Source: Platycnemis pennipes
Lineage: Eukaryota; Arthropoda; Insecta; Odonata; Platycnemididae
DNA length: 64,000 nucleotides
NCBI GenBank assembly: GCA_933228895.1
Contig: OW121852.1
Coordinates: 128,397,544 to 128,461,543 of the forward strand
Reading direction: 5' to 3'
The translations under genes were made by a program, and so were the position numbers. The notes under the pieces are model-generated. The model saw only the letters and a program-made list of their open reading frames with translations, did no database searches and was not told the DNA's origin. Positions 10,192 through 21,558 of this stretch are shown here, one piece after another (the stretch's first letter is position 1; each line of letters opens with the position of its first letter).

Positions 10192-10438
10192 TTGTTTTGG
10201 TAAATTTGTTCTATTTTGTTCTATATGTTCAGATTTGGTGATGTATGTCTATTTGTAAAGTTATGTTTGACTCTAAGAAGGTGTCGTCGAAATATCTCCA
10301 GACTGCACTACATTGTTAAAAGCAATGATGCAAAATTTAAAAATTTTATGGAATAAAACTTAAGAAAACTAAAATTTATAACGTTATTTTACTGGTCCGA
10401 TTCAGCCTCTAATCTGGTCCGATTCGCCCTCCAAGTCG
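10192..10438 (+). other. Pogo element 3' noncoding region and right terminal repeat
   Basis: A/T-rich trailer with AATAAA-like signals (about 10351) and the right inverted repeat. Confidence 0.5.
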
Positions 10439-10548
10439 TCTACATCTACATCTACACGATATCCTGCAAGCCACCGCGAGGGTGTGTGGCAGGGGGTGAA
10501 GGTCACCAAGCATTCACTACTAGCATGCAAGCAAGCAACTAAAGGGTC

Positions 10549-11796
10549 TCATGCAACTAGATTGTTAGTATCTATAGTATTTGAGGGGTTAATACATGCA
10601 TCATGCACTACAGAATACTCTAAAATATTTCCCCTACCTATCCCTTTCCTATGCTGCCTATTCTGTTCTCTTATATTACGGGGGAAAAATGCCATTTTGA
10701 ATCTATCTGTACGACAATCTATCTCTCTAATCTTATTTATCTGGTCGAATCTAGCATAATACGCTGGTGTTTTCAATATGTGCCTAACATCTTCAGTAAA
10801 GCTATCCGATTGAAATTTCTGCAATAGATTAAATCTGAACTTTAATCTACGCTCTGATAATGATTCCCACCCTAATTCTTGTATTAATTCTGATACACTA
10901 CTCAACCTATCGTAACACCTTTTGACGAACCTAGCTGCTCTACGCTGCACACTGTCTAGTTCTCTCATCAAACCTAATTCATTAGGATCCCATACACTGG
11001 CTGCATACTCAAGGTGGGGCCTAACTAGTGAAAAGTAGCATCGCTCTTTTGTCTTCTCATCACATTTCCCAAGTACTCTTTTTATAAATCCTAGCTTTCT
11101 CTTCGCTCGGCCGCATATTTCCCTTATGTGTCTTCCCCATGATAAATCTTTAGTGATTGTTACACCTAAATATCTTACGGTTTCAACGTTTTCGATCTTC
11201 GTGTTATTAATTCTATAGGATCGCTCTATCGAATTATTCCTCCTCCAAAAATTGATAGCTACACAATTTTTAAAGTTGAGTTCTAACTGCCATTTGTCGC
11301 ACCACTCTTGAATTGCATCTAAATCCTTGCTAAGTGATTTCGTGTCCTCTTCGTTTGATATACCCCTGTACACCACCGCATCGTCTGCAAAAAGTCTAAT
11401 GTTACTACTAACTACGGTACCCAAATCGTTTATGCATAAAAGAAATAGAAGCGGACCTAATACGCTACCCTGGGGAACTCCCGATGTGACTTCGATTGTG
11501 TCCGACATGATACCATCTATGACAACCCTCTGCTCTCGCCCACTTAAGAATTCTTTTACCCAACATACAATGTCTTTATTTATACCAAAACTCTCTAACT
11601 TAAAGATTAATTTGTCATGAGGAACTTTATCGAAAGCCTTTTTAAAATCTAAAAATATCGCATCAACTTCAGTACTGCTTTCGCCGTGGACTAAAATATC
11701 GTGTACGAATAAAGCTAATTGTGTCTCGCAAGATCTACCTTTCCGGAACCCATGCTGGCTGTTTATGAGTAATCCCTGACTATCCAAATGCCCCAT
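10549..11796 (-). pseudogene. LINE-A reverse transcriptase, main part
   Basis: 415-residue open segment. RT block A is seen as FLDFKKAFDKVPH, block B as TSGVPQGSVLGPLLFL, and the catalytic block as RLFADDAVVY. The thumb and post-RT region follow (RYLGVTITKDLSWGRHIREI, then SVQRRAARFVKRCYDRLSS). It would copy element RNA at a nicked target in the nucleus. The frame is open in the same direction as 11860-12138, but the upstream part is split off by an in-frame stop at 11860-11862, so this is one broken ORF2. Confidence 0.85.
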
Positions 11797-12433
11797 GATC
11801 GAACTGACTACTATGTGCTCAAATATCTTACAAGAGATTGACGTGAGTGAAATGGGTCTTTAGTTACTGGGTTCTTCCCTATCACAGCTTTTAAATATAG
11901 GTGTAATGTTAGCTACTTTCCAATCCTTGGGTACTGTGTGGTTCTTTAGTGTTTTATTGAATATTATTTCTAGATAGGGGGCTATTTCAGAAGCTAATGT
12001 TTTATATATTCTGGAAGGAATTTGATCGGGACCTGGTGATTTGTTTTTACTTATGCTTTTTAACTGCTGCTCTATTCCGCGACATGAAATGTTTATTTCG
12101 GGCATTTGCTCACTGAAAGTGTTCGGCGGTGGTTCCACTGCGTTTTGTTACGATGAGTTGAATACACTTTGGAAGAAGGTGTTTAAAGTATTGGCTTTTT
12201 CTACACTGCTGGTGACTCTGATTCCTTTATCATTTTTAAGTGTGTGCACTGTGGACTTATTTCCCTGAAGCTCTCTCACATATGACCAAAACGCTTTAGG
12301 ATTGCTATCTAAATATTCTCCTAACATCTTGCTCTTGAAATGTGATAACGCTTGCCGACATGATTTCCTTGCTAATGCTCTCGATTTTTTATAGTTTTGA
12401 ACTAGCTCATTTTTTTCCTCTACCTATAGACCC
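11797..12433 (-). pseudogene. LINE-A ORF2, endonuclease-RT linker and RT N-terminus
   Basis: Encodes the conserved KSPGPDQIPSRIYK and PKDWKVANITPIFKS segments at the RT start. Upstream lies a linker that ends at the BEL insertion. A stop at 11860-11862 falls between the PSN and RPISLTS residues of a conserved RT motif, and other frame breaks lie near 12140-12180. Confidence 0.8.
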
Positions 12434-12773
12434 TGATCACTTCCGAAGGTGAATTTCTATCTCGAAGTGGACTGTATAATTTGCATTTACGAAAATTATT
12501 AGCGACAAAAGGTTGAGCCACGACAATCTGCCACTCACCGATCGCGTGCCCGACCGACCGATGGCGATGCGGCAAGCAGCTGGACTCCACAGGGTTGCTT
12601 CTTTCACTTGATCCTCACTGCTCAGCGTTCACAGGTAGACTCCCTTACACACTCATTCAACATCCACTCACTAGGCACACAAACAAATGATAAACGAAAA
12701 CCGAAGTCCAGTGGCACCGCCGAGTGGTGGCGCGGCTCAACCTTGACATACCATTTGAAAACACAACTGAACA
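12434..12773 (-). repeat. BEL/Pao 3' LTR
   Basis: 340 bp, read on the minus strand as TGTTCAG...TGATCA, with TG/CA ends. It differs from the other LTR at one base (12477 versus 18481). Confidence 0.95.
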
Positions 12774-12787
12774 TTCCCCCGCCCTTG
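12774..12787 (-). other. BEL/Pao polypurine tract
   Basis: On the minus strand CAAGGGCGGGGGAA lies directly before the 3' LTR. It is the expected plus-strand priming site, with one C in the purine run. Confidence 0.65.
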
Positions 12788-13111
12788 GAACAACGTTCCA
12801 AAAACAACAAACCAACTAGACAATAATTATATTAATTGAGAAATAGAAAATCAAACAATTAGGGTAGTTCCCTCTTCGATGTGATCATATGATCCAAACT
12901 AACTAAATCACACAATGGGAAAGGGAAAAACATGGAAAACAAAAACAAAAAAACAAAAAGGGGAAAGGATTTATCTTCACTCCAAGGGGGCTATCAAGGA
13001 GATTTATTAGGAAGGGGAAGCCCACGGAAAGGTTCACAAATACTAATAACCAACAGTCAACTAAATAAACAAACCTAACTTTACTACACTACCGAATCCT
13101 ACTCACTAACA
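12788..13111 (-). other. BEL/Pao 3' untranslated region
   Basis: About 320 bp between the integrase stop and the polypurine tract. It is A-rich on the + strand, with no ORF. Confidence 0.6.
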
Positions 13112-14698
13112 TTAATTATCTTTTATTGGTAATGGACATAAGTCCTTCACTGACCGTCTATACACCCCCTGCTTGGTTTTCACCTCAGCGACTCTAACTA
13201 GGCCATCTGTTCCCGGGAAACAATTGCTAATTCGACCAAGTCGCCACCTACAAGGGCTACATTTCGGGTCCTTCAATATTACTAGGTCGCCCTCCTTGAT
13301 ATTACTACTTTTGGTAGTCCATTTCTCTCGCCTCTGGAGAGTAATTAGATAATCGTCCTGCCATCGCCTCCAGAATGTCGCCACTACTTGTTGCAGTAAA
13401 CTCCATCGCCTTCTATATCTCCCTGGACCATGCTCCGGTTCTTCAGGAAGTGTGTAAATTGGCTCTTGCAGGAGAAAGTGGCCGGGAGTAAGAGCCTCGA
13501 CATCGGTAGGATCCGTACTAACTGGAGTAATAGGTCTCGAGTTCAATACAGCTTCTATCTGAACGAGTACTGTGTAGAATTCTTCGTACGTTAGTACTTG
13601 ATCGCCAAGTGATGCTGCCAAATGTCTTTTCACCGACTTGACACCGGCTTCCCATAGTCCTCCCATATGGGGGCTGCCAGGAGGTATGAATCTCCATGCG
13701 ATTCCTCTATCACCCAGATACCGTTCGGCTCTACTATTGAAGTCAGCTGATGACGTTACTTTCCTCCAAGTCGCCATCTTTCTCTGCGCCCCTACAAAAT
13801 TCGTTCCATTGTCGCTATGAATTTCGGTCACGGCGCCTCTTCGCGAAATAAACCGCCTTAAAGCGGCTAAGAAACAATCGGAACTCAAATCCGAGACAAG
13901 TTCCAAATGTATTGCCCTTGTTGCGAAACAAACAAACAAGCAAATATATCCATTTAATATCTTTGCTTTGCGTATTTTTCCCATTTTTAGGGCATACGGC
14001 CCGCCAAAGTCCACGCCTGTTATGCCAAATACATTAATTTTCTCCAATCGAGAGGGAGGTAGATTACCCATAAACTGCTCTTTCGGTTTGGGGTTTGCAC
14101 GAAAGCATTTCATGCAGTGCAATATTCTCCGACGAATAACCTCTCTAGCATTTATGATCCAAAATTTAGCCTGGATAAGGCAGTGCAAATGAAGTGACCC
14201 AGGGTGTAGGTGAACCTCATGATAATAATCAATAATCAAAGTCGTTAAATGATGAGACTTCGGAAGCAGCATTGGGTGTTTCTGGTTGAATGCAATCTTG
14301 GCATGCTTCAATCGGCCTCCAACCCTTAGGACTCCTTCCTTATCTAAGAATGGGTTCAAATTTCTCAACCGACTGGGCACTACTTCTTTTCTTAATAAAT
14401 CTAATTCCCTTTGAAATTCAATTCGTTGCACTAAAATTACCAAACGCACCTCTGCCTGTGCTAATTCTTCCGAAGTGAGATAGCCACTATGTTTCTCCTT
14501 GGGGTGCTTACAATTATGAATGAACCGCAGGCAATATGCAGTAACTCTCTTCAAGCGTGAAAATGAGGAAAACTTCAACAACCAAGCTAGTGTATCCTGT
14601 TCTAGTACCGTATGGAGATTAATTGTTCGAGCTTCCACTTCAAGGGCATCACACTCCGTGTGGTTAGCTAGTTTTGGAGCCCTCGGCCACCCCTCCAA
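13112..14698 (-). pseudogene. BEL/Pao integrase region of Pol
   Basis: 528-residue segment in the same frame as the upstream polyprotein, from which a single stop at 14714-14716 separates it. The zinc-binding HH-CC region is seen around HLTTLIIDYYHEVHLH and ILHCMKCFRANPKPKE. The integrase core has D at GVDFGGPY, D at HSDNGTNFVG and E in PHMGGLWEAGVKS. A C-terminal DUF5641-like domain follows (GDLVILKD, WRLGRI). It would insert the cDNA. Its first Met is probably not a natural start, since the family makes one fused Pol. Confidence 0.9.
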
Positions 14699-14713
14699 TG
14701 GTTGACTCAGCCA

Positions 14714-17700
14714 TTACGGGCCCGTCACCCAACTCGCGTCCTCGATAAACTGACGAGGAAGGGCTCCTCTCGATGCTATGTCACTAGGGTTAGAGTCTGA
14801 TGGCACATACCGAAATTTGTTTGGAGATAATTTCTCTTGAATCAGCGTCACTCTATTTGCAATAAAGGATTTCCAGCGGTGAGGTGACGACTTTACCCAC
14901 TGAAGAGCAACCATAGAATCACTCCATACGACAACATCTGAAATTATGCAGTGATGGCGCAATATATCTCTGGCATACTCAATAAGGTTAGTAGCTAAAA
15001 CAAGGCCTAACAATTCTAATCGAGGCAGTGATATCCGCTTGATCGGTGCTACCTTTGACTTAGCTATCAGTAATGAGGTAGCAACAGTCTGATCGGCCTT
15101 CACACCTCGTAAATAAACCACCGCAGCATAGCCCCTCTCAGAACTATCCGCAAAAGCATGTAACTGCAGGTCGATTGCCGAGTCTAAATTCAAGCAACGG
15201 CGTAATTCAAATTTCGAAATGAGTGGTAACTCACTGCGGAATTGCCTCCATTTGGCAACTACTTCCTCTGGAAGAGGGTCATCCCAATCAAGTCCGCTAT
15301 GCCAAAGATACTGAATAAGCCATTTTCCATAAAATGTGACGGGACTAATAAAACCAAGCGGATCGAACAAGCGGGCAACCTCCGACAATATGGTTCTTTT
15401 CGTAATATCACCAAACCCAGCAACAAACTTATACGAAAAATTATGCTTTCTAGGATTCCAAGTCAAACCCAAAATTTCCGCGGCAGGTTGGTTTTCATAT
15501 TGAAAAGTAAATACCTCCGGTTTCAGAATGCAAAACTCTGAGGGTACATTTTTTAGCAGTTCGACCTTGTTGCTCAACCATTTGCGCAACTCAAAGCCTC
15601 CACGATCCAAAAGCTTCTTTAATTGACACTGCAATTTTAACCCTTCGTCGATGGTTCGAACTGAGGAAACTATGTCGTCCATATACGTATTTTCTCTAAT
15701 TATTCGAGATGCAACTGGATATTCTACGCCTTCATCGCATACCAACTGATGAAGTGTACGAATTGCCAAAAACGGGGCCGATTTCAGTCCATAAGTTACG
15801 GTGGTCAAGCAGTACTCTCGCAAATCCTCCTCGGGACTAAATCTCCAAAATATCCGTTGCATATCGTAATTGTCCGGATGCAGTTTAATGTTTCTATACA
15901 TTTGGCGGATATCTGCGATCACCACAACCTCATGCAATCTAAATCGTGTTAATATATCGATTAGATCCACTTGCAATTTGGGACCCTTATATAACACATC
16001 GTTCAATGATATGCCATTAGTGGTTTTCATTGAACAATCGAAAACCACCCTAAATCGAGCGAATTCCTCCGTCGAGCGATAAATACAATGGTGCGGAATG
16101 TAGTAAGACAGTACCGATGGGGGACCAGATGCCTCAATCATATGGCCTTGCGTAATGTAATCCTTCATAAATTCATTATGCCTGGCTCGTAAAGCGGCGT
16201 TTCTCTTCAATCTATTTTCTAGCATATAAAATCTTTGCAGAGCTAAACCATAACTTTGCCCCAATTCTGGTATATCTGTAATAAAAGGTAGCCGAACAAC
16301 ATATTGTTTAAATTCACGAGCTACATTTTTCTGATAGTGTTGTTCACAAGCATCATCTTCCGGACTGCACTGGTATCTCCTCGGAGGTTCCTCATATTCC
16401 CAGAACTTTCGCACTAAACTTTCAATGCTCTCACCTAGCGTTGAGCGAAACACCTGGATTTTATTATCGATATTTTCGATTTTCCCTATCAGGCAATGAC
16501 CAAAAACTGTAGGTAAAATGTCAGGTGTCCCTGCCGGCCCAATTATTGGCGCGTCAACTACCACGCGCGCAAACCATTCGGCGCCTAATAGTACATCTAT
16601 CGTTTCCTCATCGTAATACCTCGGGTCCGCCAGTTTCAATCCCACAATATGCGGCCATGTTCTATTAACGACCGATATTTTTGGACACTGAGCAATATGA
16701 GGGACCACCCTAGCGTTGATATCATATTTCAACGTGCTTTGGGAGGAAGGCTTTATTTTCAAACTGACCATTCCAGAGGATACTACGGCGTTATTATTTC
16801 CAAACCCGAAGATGGGCGTTCTAATTTTATTGGAATTTAGCCCTAACCGCCGAACGCAGGATTCAGTGATAAATGTTCCCTGACTTGCGGTGTCAAGCAA
16901 GAGTTTAATGGCACGACCTTTGCCATTAGTATCCAATACGATTGCCCTTGCAGTTGCAAGCATCACTACGGACCCCGACCGATGAGTGCAAGTTTGAAGT
17001 GTGGAAACCTCGTTAACCGGATTTTTTTTCGTCTCGCCTGAGTCCGCGCTCACTAATGGAGGGTTATGCTGTCGATACTCTGCCGTAGCATTACCTTTAG
17101 CCTCAAATTTCGAACTTGAGTTCCCACGATTGGCAAAGCAAAGCAATTCATTATGTCGCATTTTACAGTTGGGGCATGGCTGTTTGACTTCACAATCTTT
17201 TAAAAAGTGTTCTTGGCTAAAACAAACTAGACAACAACCTTTTGCTTTTACTACCCTCAGCCGAGAACCCACAGGTAATTTCAAAAACTTCCTGCATTTC
17301 TCCAATGAGTGCGACAATGAACAATTTGGGCACGATTTCTGGCTGTCCGTGTTAACAACCATACTCGTAGATTTTCTAAACGATTGTGCTGGCTTATGGG
17401 GCCTTTTATGCAATCCAGTTTCCACCGGTAACGATGAAGATGCCTCCAAAACTTTGGCTTCCTCATTCAAAAAATCAAAAAAGGTTTGTAAAGACGGCTC
17501 TACAACGTTCAATGCTATCTTTTCCCATCGCTCTCGCAACACGGAATTGAGTTTTCGACGCAACAGAAAAATCATTAATACAGACCAACTTTCGACATTG
17601 TGCCCCACAGCGCTTAACGCACCAACATACTCGGTGATTAACGTGCAAAATTTACGAATAGCTTGAGCTTCCCTGCTGATTGGGGTCAAATCAAACAGAG

Positions 17701-18340
17701 CCTCCAGATAGGCATTTGTCAGCCTATTAGGATCCATGTAGCGTGATTTCAAACTCTCCCACGCGACCGAATAATTTCCCGAGGACACAGGTAGGGATGA
17801 AACACACGACAATGCTTCCCCTTTAAGAACAGATTTGAGGTACAAAAATTTCTGCACGTCACTCAATGAAGGATTATCATGCACCGCGGATAGGTATAAA
17901 TCATAAAATGCCTGCCATTGCATTAAATTACCGTTAAACTCTATCAAATCGAGTTTAGGGAGCGCTACTGCATGACTAACATTACTCTCCACGACAGCAT
18001 GATGCCCCGTTGACCTTAAGCGAGGCTCCACATCGGGGAAGTGAGTGAGGAGAATTGCCTTCGTATTGTAGAACATCGCCTCGAACTCCTCAGTCCTCTT
18101 ACGCAATTCTTTGTCCCTTTCAATCGGAGGGGACTGTTTCGCGTACAACGCAGCTAATTTTGGAATGCCCTCATTAAAATCGTCCGCAATTTTATCAACC
18201 TGGTCTGTCATAGCTCGTAATAAATTCCTCTGTTTTACATCACTCGCATTCTTTTCGAACTCTTTGGCGACATTATCGATACGAACCATCTTCGCAAGGA
18301 GAGATGCAATACGAAACTCTAAGTCGTCGATCGCCGGCAT
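14714..18340 (-). pseudogene. BEL/Pao Gag-protease-RT-RNase H polyprotein
   Basis: 1,208 residues, ending in an in-frame stop (14714-14716) where Pol should continue into integrase. Domains by rough position: coiled-coil-like N-terminus (1-110); DUF1759 Gag (120-260, with LPKLDLIEFNGN); Cys-rich knuckles (335-400, CPNC, CCLVC, CPNC); a DUF1758-type protease with LLLDTASQG, where A replaces the usual G or S next to the catalytic Asp-Thr, and LLGAEWF; RT with TVTYGLKSAPFLA and the catalytic ENTYMDDIV; RNase H-like FADSSERGYAAVVY and VVWSDSMVALQWV. It builds the particle and copies the genome in the cytoplasm. Apart from the terminal stop the frame is open. Confidence 0.9.
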
Positions 18341-18417
18341 TTTCAGCTACCTGTTAAACCAAGCAAGGGTAAAAAACCGACCAAATCCTATCGATATCTA
18401 CACTGATATTTAACGAT

Positions 18418-18435
18418 ATCCGGCCCGAAGGACCA
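18418..18435 (-). other. BEL/Pao primer-binding site
   Basis: The minus strand reads TGGTCCTTCGGGCCGGAT two bases inside the 5' LTR. From memory it matches the complement of an insect tRNA-Tyr 3' end with one mismatch. Confidence 0.65.
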
Positions 18436-18437
18436 TA

Positions 18438-18777
18438 TGATCACTTCCGAAGGTGAATTTCTATCTCGAAGTGGACTGTACAATTTGCATTTACGAAAAT
18501 TATTAGCGACAAAAGGTTGAGCCACGACAATCTGCCACTCACCGATCGCGTGCCCGACCGACCGATGGCGATGCGGCAAGCAGCTGGACTCCACAGGGTT
18601 GCTTCTTTCACTTGATCCTCACTGCTCAGCGTTCACAGGTAGACTCCCTTACACACTCATTCAACATCCACTCACTAGGCACACAAACAAATGATAAACG
18701 AAAACCGAAGTCCAGTGGCACCGCCGAGTGGTGGCGCGGCTCAACCTTGACATACCATTTGAAAACACAACTGAACA
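18438..18777 (-). repeat. BEL/Pao 5' LTR
   Basis: 340 bp, paired with 12434-12773. It should contain the element promoter. No core promoter motif was assigned. Confidence 0.95.
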
Positions 18778-19540
18778 GACCCCGTCCTGCATTTTTCATC
18801 TTAGCGTGGCATACCCTTTGTCGCTTTAGTGATTTCCTAACCTCCGCGTTATACCACCTTGGCTCAGTGTTATCACTAATATATTTACTTGGTATGTATT
18901 TATGAACTGCGTTACCGGTGACCTTAAGAAATTCTCTCCACGAATCCTATGTATTTAATCCTTTGCTTTGTTCGCTAAATACATTAAACGCTTCCCTTAA
19001 TTCCTCTTTCATACCGTCGTAATTTGCCTTGCCAAATAATTATACCCTCCTCCTTGGTTTATAATGTCTTTCAACGCCTACAATAAATTTTGGATACACT
19101 ATTTTATGATCACTATTTCCTGTGTCTGTAACTGTATTTAGAACTCTCCTGGGTATATTTGTTGCTAATAAGTCTAGAATGTTGTTTCCCCTGGTCGGCT
19201 CTGTTACTAGCTGTTGTAAAGAATGTGTCGTAAAGGTGTTCAACAGTGATTCGCAATGTTCCTTATCCTTACCTCCTGTTATGAAACTAAACGTATTCCA
19301 ATCTATCGAAGGGTGATTGAAATCTCCGCCTGCTATTATTCCTCTATCATTCTTCCAGGAAAGTAATGTACGTATCTCTGACTCTAGCTCTATTATAGAA
19401 TTGACGTCTGCGTCCGGTGGCCTGCAATATGCACCTACATATATCTTTTTTGCGTTACTACTATTACTTTTGACGGAACACCAAATACTTTCTACATTTC
19501 GCTCTGAAATAAGTTCTCTTGCCTCAATACCAAATAACCA
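18778..19540 (-). pseudogene. LINE-A 5' remainder: AP-like endonuclease
   Basis: Continuation of the LINE-A ORF2 beyond the BEL insertion. The open frame 19040-19561 (173 residues) holds the endonuclease/exonuclease/phosphatase fold: VGAYCRPPDADVNS, IAGGDFNHPSIDW (catalytic GDFN), LVTEPTRGNNILDLL and the closing SDHK. This enzyme nicks the target. The N-terminal strands with the first catalytic residues are missing, so the LINE is 5'-truncated near 19540. The section 18778-19040 encodes the linker with frame breaks. Confidence 0.85.
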
Positions 19541-21386
19541 ACCAAAGTGGCGATACTTCACCTTAATACCAAATAACTTTGCAGCATATGCGACAAGTCG
19601 CGCTCTTGTCGTTCTTTTGGAAAAATTTCCACAAATGGCTTTTTACAGGGGCCATTTCAAAATACCACTATCTCAAACAGAACAGAAACACTGCATTAGA
19701 CTTGTTGCGGAACAATTGTTACATAAATCCTCCCTCCGATACTTTTTCCTATGCGATTCAACAATTATTTGCAACAAGTTTCAAATCGAAGTTCTCCCGC
19801 CGATTTTTTCCCAGTCAAAATCGGTAGAGAATAATCGATTCTGCGATAAAATCGCCCACCCATAATCGATTAAAATCGGAAGCAAATAATCGATTATGCT
19901 GAAAAATCGATTATTTTCGTCCATACATGTGTCGTATTGTTTACAAAGATCATGCGCGTTCAATAGGTTTGTCAGCTTCTCCCAATGCTGCCCTTACGTA
20001 CTTATTTTTTCCCAAGGAACCCTCGAAGGCCCAATTAATAATTTTTAATTAGAAGTCTAGTAATCATCTTAGATCTGTTAACACTGTTTGGCTAAGATTT
20101 CTAAATGCACTCATTCTTAACATAATTCCAATTACTCCTGCGGCTATTACATACGTTATATAATAATAAGATTATTTATAAATTAAACACTCGTTTGCAT
20201 CGATTTACCTCTATGTTTATCATTAGATTTACTTTACGAATGTATTATTATGCCCTGGGCGGGGGTTGGAAAGGACGGCAACGTTCTATCCCGCCCAGGT
20301 AAAATAAAACTCAAATAAATCAATCAATCAATGTTTACATATATTCTGCATCCACTGGCGGCACTGTTAATATTATTTAGAAATAATTTCTTCATCGTAG
20401 CTTACCTACCTACAATATTGACCGTAGCTTACCTACAAAAAGGTCTCTCAAAGAAGAACGATCAGAAAATTAAATATTGCACTGATAACATAGGTATCTT
20501 TCAATAAATTGTTAAAACTTCACTTCAATTAATTTTCAGCAGCTTCCATCAATTATATTTCAACGGCCTTCCATCAGCAAGTGGTACAACATCATTAATA
20601 TACATAAATATAAAATGCACCATAATGAAATTTCACAAATAAACCAGCAGGCTAACTCAATAACGAGCTAAAATACTTAGTAAGTGATTTCAAATATCTT
20701 CCTGAAAGTGATCATCACGGAGAAAGGTCTGTAATACTACGTTTTCTACATAATATGCTCCGTGGAGGCCCACACAAACATGTTATAACTCTCCGGTTGT
20801 TTAGAAAACTAATATATTGCGAATCGAAACTTAAGTACAAAGTCGACCATGTTTTAATTTTACTTAAATCGGTTTTACTTCCCTCGATCAATCCATTTCC
20901 TCTGAAGAATATAATTATCTATAAGCAAAAGTCACCGACTCTACAAACGTTTTTCAAACGCTATGGCGCTTACCTGCTAAAGTAAACACAATCCCATTGG
21001 TTGAAGTATAACGTCATTCTTTTGTTATCAGCTCATGAACATGAGACATCATGGATACGGGCATAACATCATTTTCAACTAGGAGTTTTTAGACGCACGA
21101 ATGGCATCGCTGGTCACCGATGCCATTTGCGAATGCTGCCGCTGGCGGATTTTACGGAATTTAACCTCCGATGACATTATTGGATGTCGTCTCGAGAATG
21201 GCATCGGGCGCCTTGAGAATTCGGGAATAACCGCCCTGGACCCCGACCGGTGCACAACATTCGTCTGAATGTTGATGAGTTAGGGATCTGCTACATATAG
21301 CATGGCTATATAGCAGTTTTCAGAATTGACTTTTTCTACTTTTAGCAAATGTTATATAAACTTGCTATAAGTTACATGGAAAGGAA
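19541..21386. other. Spacer with short palindromic motifs
   Basis: No gene was recognised. It holds an ATAATCGATT cluster (19831-19918), a hairpin with an A/T-rich CAAT-repeat tail (20254-20340) and a 10-bp hairpin at 21100-21127. These may be remains of small transposons or SINEs. Confidence 0.5.
20254..20335 (+). repeat. Hairpin plus CAAT-repeat tail, SINE/LINE end candidate
   Basis: Perfect 10-bp stem CCTGGGCGGG/CCCGCCCAGG (20254-20263 with 20290-20299), followed by AAATAAATCAATCAATCAAT. A stem then a short-repeat tail is typical of retroelement 3' ends. The family is unknown. Confidence 0.35.
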
Positions 21387-21430
21387 ACACGTATGCAAAC
21401 ACGTGTATATCAACCCGCTTTACAAAAAAA
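21387..21430. repeat. Fragment of the 22369-22623 MITE
   Basis: Shares GTATGCAAACACGTGTATATCAA and the following CGCTTTACA text with the left end of the complete foldback copy at 22369. Confidence 0.6.
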
Positions 21431-21439
21431 TCTTCTGAC

Positions 21440-21558
21440 TCCTAGATTAATACTCTTCCTTTTTTATGCATGATATGTAGTACATGTTTGGTGAGCAATC
21501 ACCCCCTGCCACACACCCTTGTGGTGGCTTGCAGGATATTATGTAGATGTAGATGTGA
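21440..21558 (+). mobile_element. LINE-B 3' tail
   Basis: 3' UTR end and terminal stem-loop with a (GTAGAT)n end. It abuts the MITE fragment. Confidence 0.75.

Larger units (their letters stand above)
7306..10438 (+). mobile_element. Pogo/Tigger-like DNA transposon
   Basis: The left end follows a TA at 7304-7305-like context in the LINE-B 3' UTR. The terminal repeat GGTGAATCGGACCAG (7318-7333) matches, inverted, CTGGTCCGATTCGCCCTC (about 10415-10432), and a second, subterminal copy occurs near 10392-10406. The element holds one long transposase ORF. The right end abuts a LINE-A tail directly, so the expected right target TA and LINE-B continuation are not seen. The exact right boundary is therefore uncertain by some 10 bp. 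Confidence 0.8.
10439..12433 (-). mobile_element. LINE-A, 3' two thirds (RT and tail)
   Basis: Most complete LINE-A copy. Its 3' end (stem-loop, hexamer tail) is at 10439-10500. Coding sequence continues to the BEL insertion site at 12433 and resumes at 18778. The CR1/L2/Jockey assignment rests on an AP-like endonuclease, an FADD-type RT, no visible RNase H, and a short-repeat tail in place of poly(A). Confidence 0.88.
12434..18777 (-). mobile_element. BEL/Pao LTR retrotransposon, near-complete
   Basis: 6,344 bp, flanked by GACCC target duplications (12429-12433 and 18778-18782). The two 340-bp LTRs are identical except at one position. On the minus strand the order is 5' LTR, primer-binding site, gag-protease-RT-RNase H, integrase, polypurine tract, 3' LTR. 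There is no envelope-like ORF. It is inserted in LINE-A in the same orientation. Low LTR divergence indicates a recent insertion. Confidence 0.95.

Noticed and set aside
12774..13111. Envelope-like gene in the BEL element
   Set aside because: Only about 340 bp lie between the integrase stop and the 3' LTR, without an ORF.
12608..18905. Matching ORFs of 72 and 97 codons at the BEL ends
   Set aside because: They fall in the LTRs and match because the LTRs match. The LTR is not coding.
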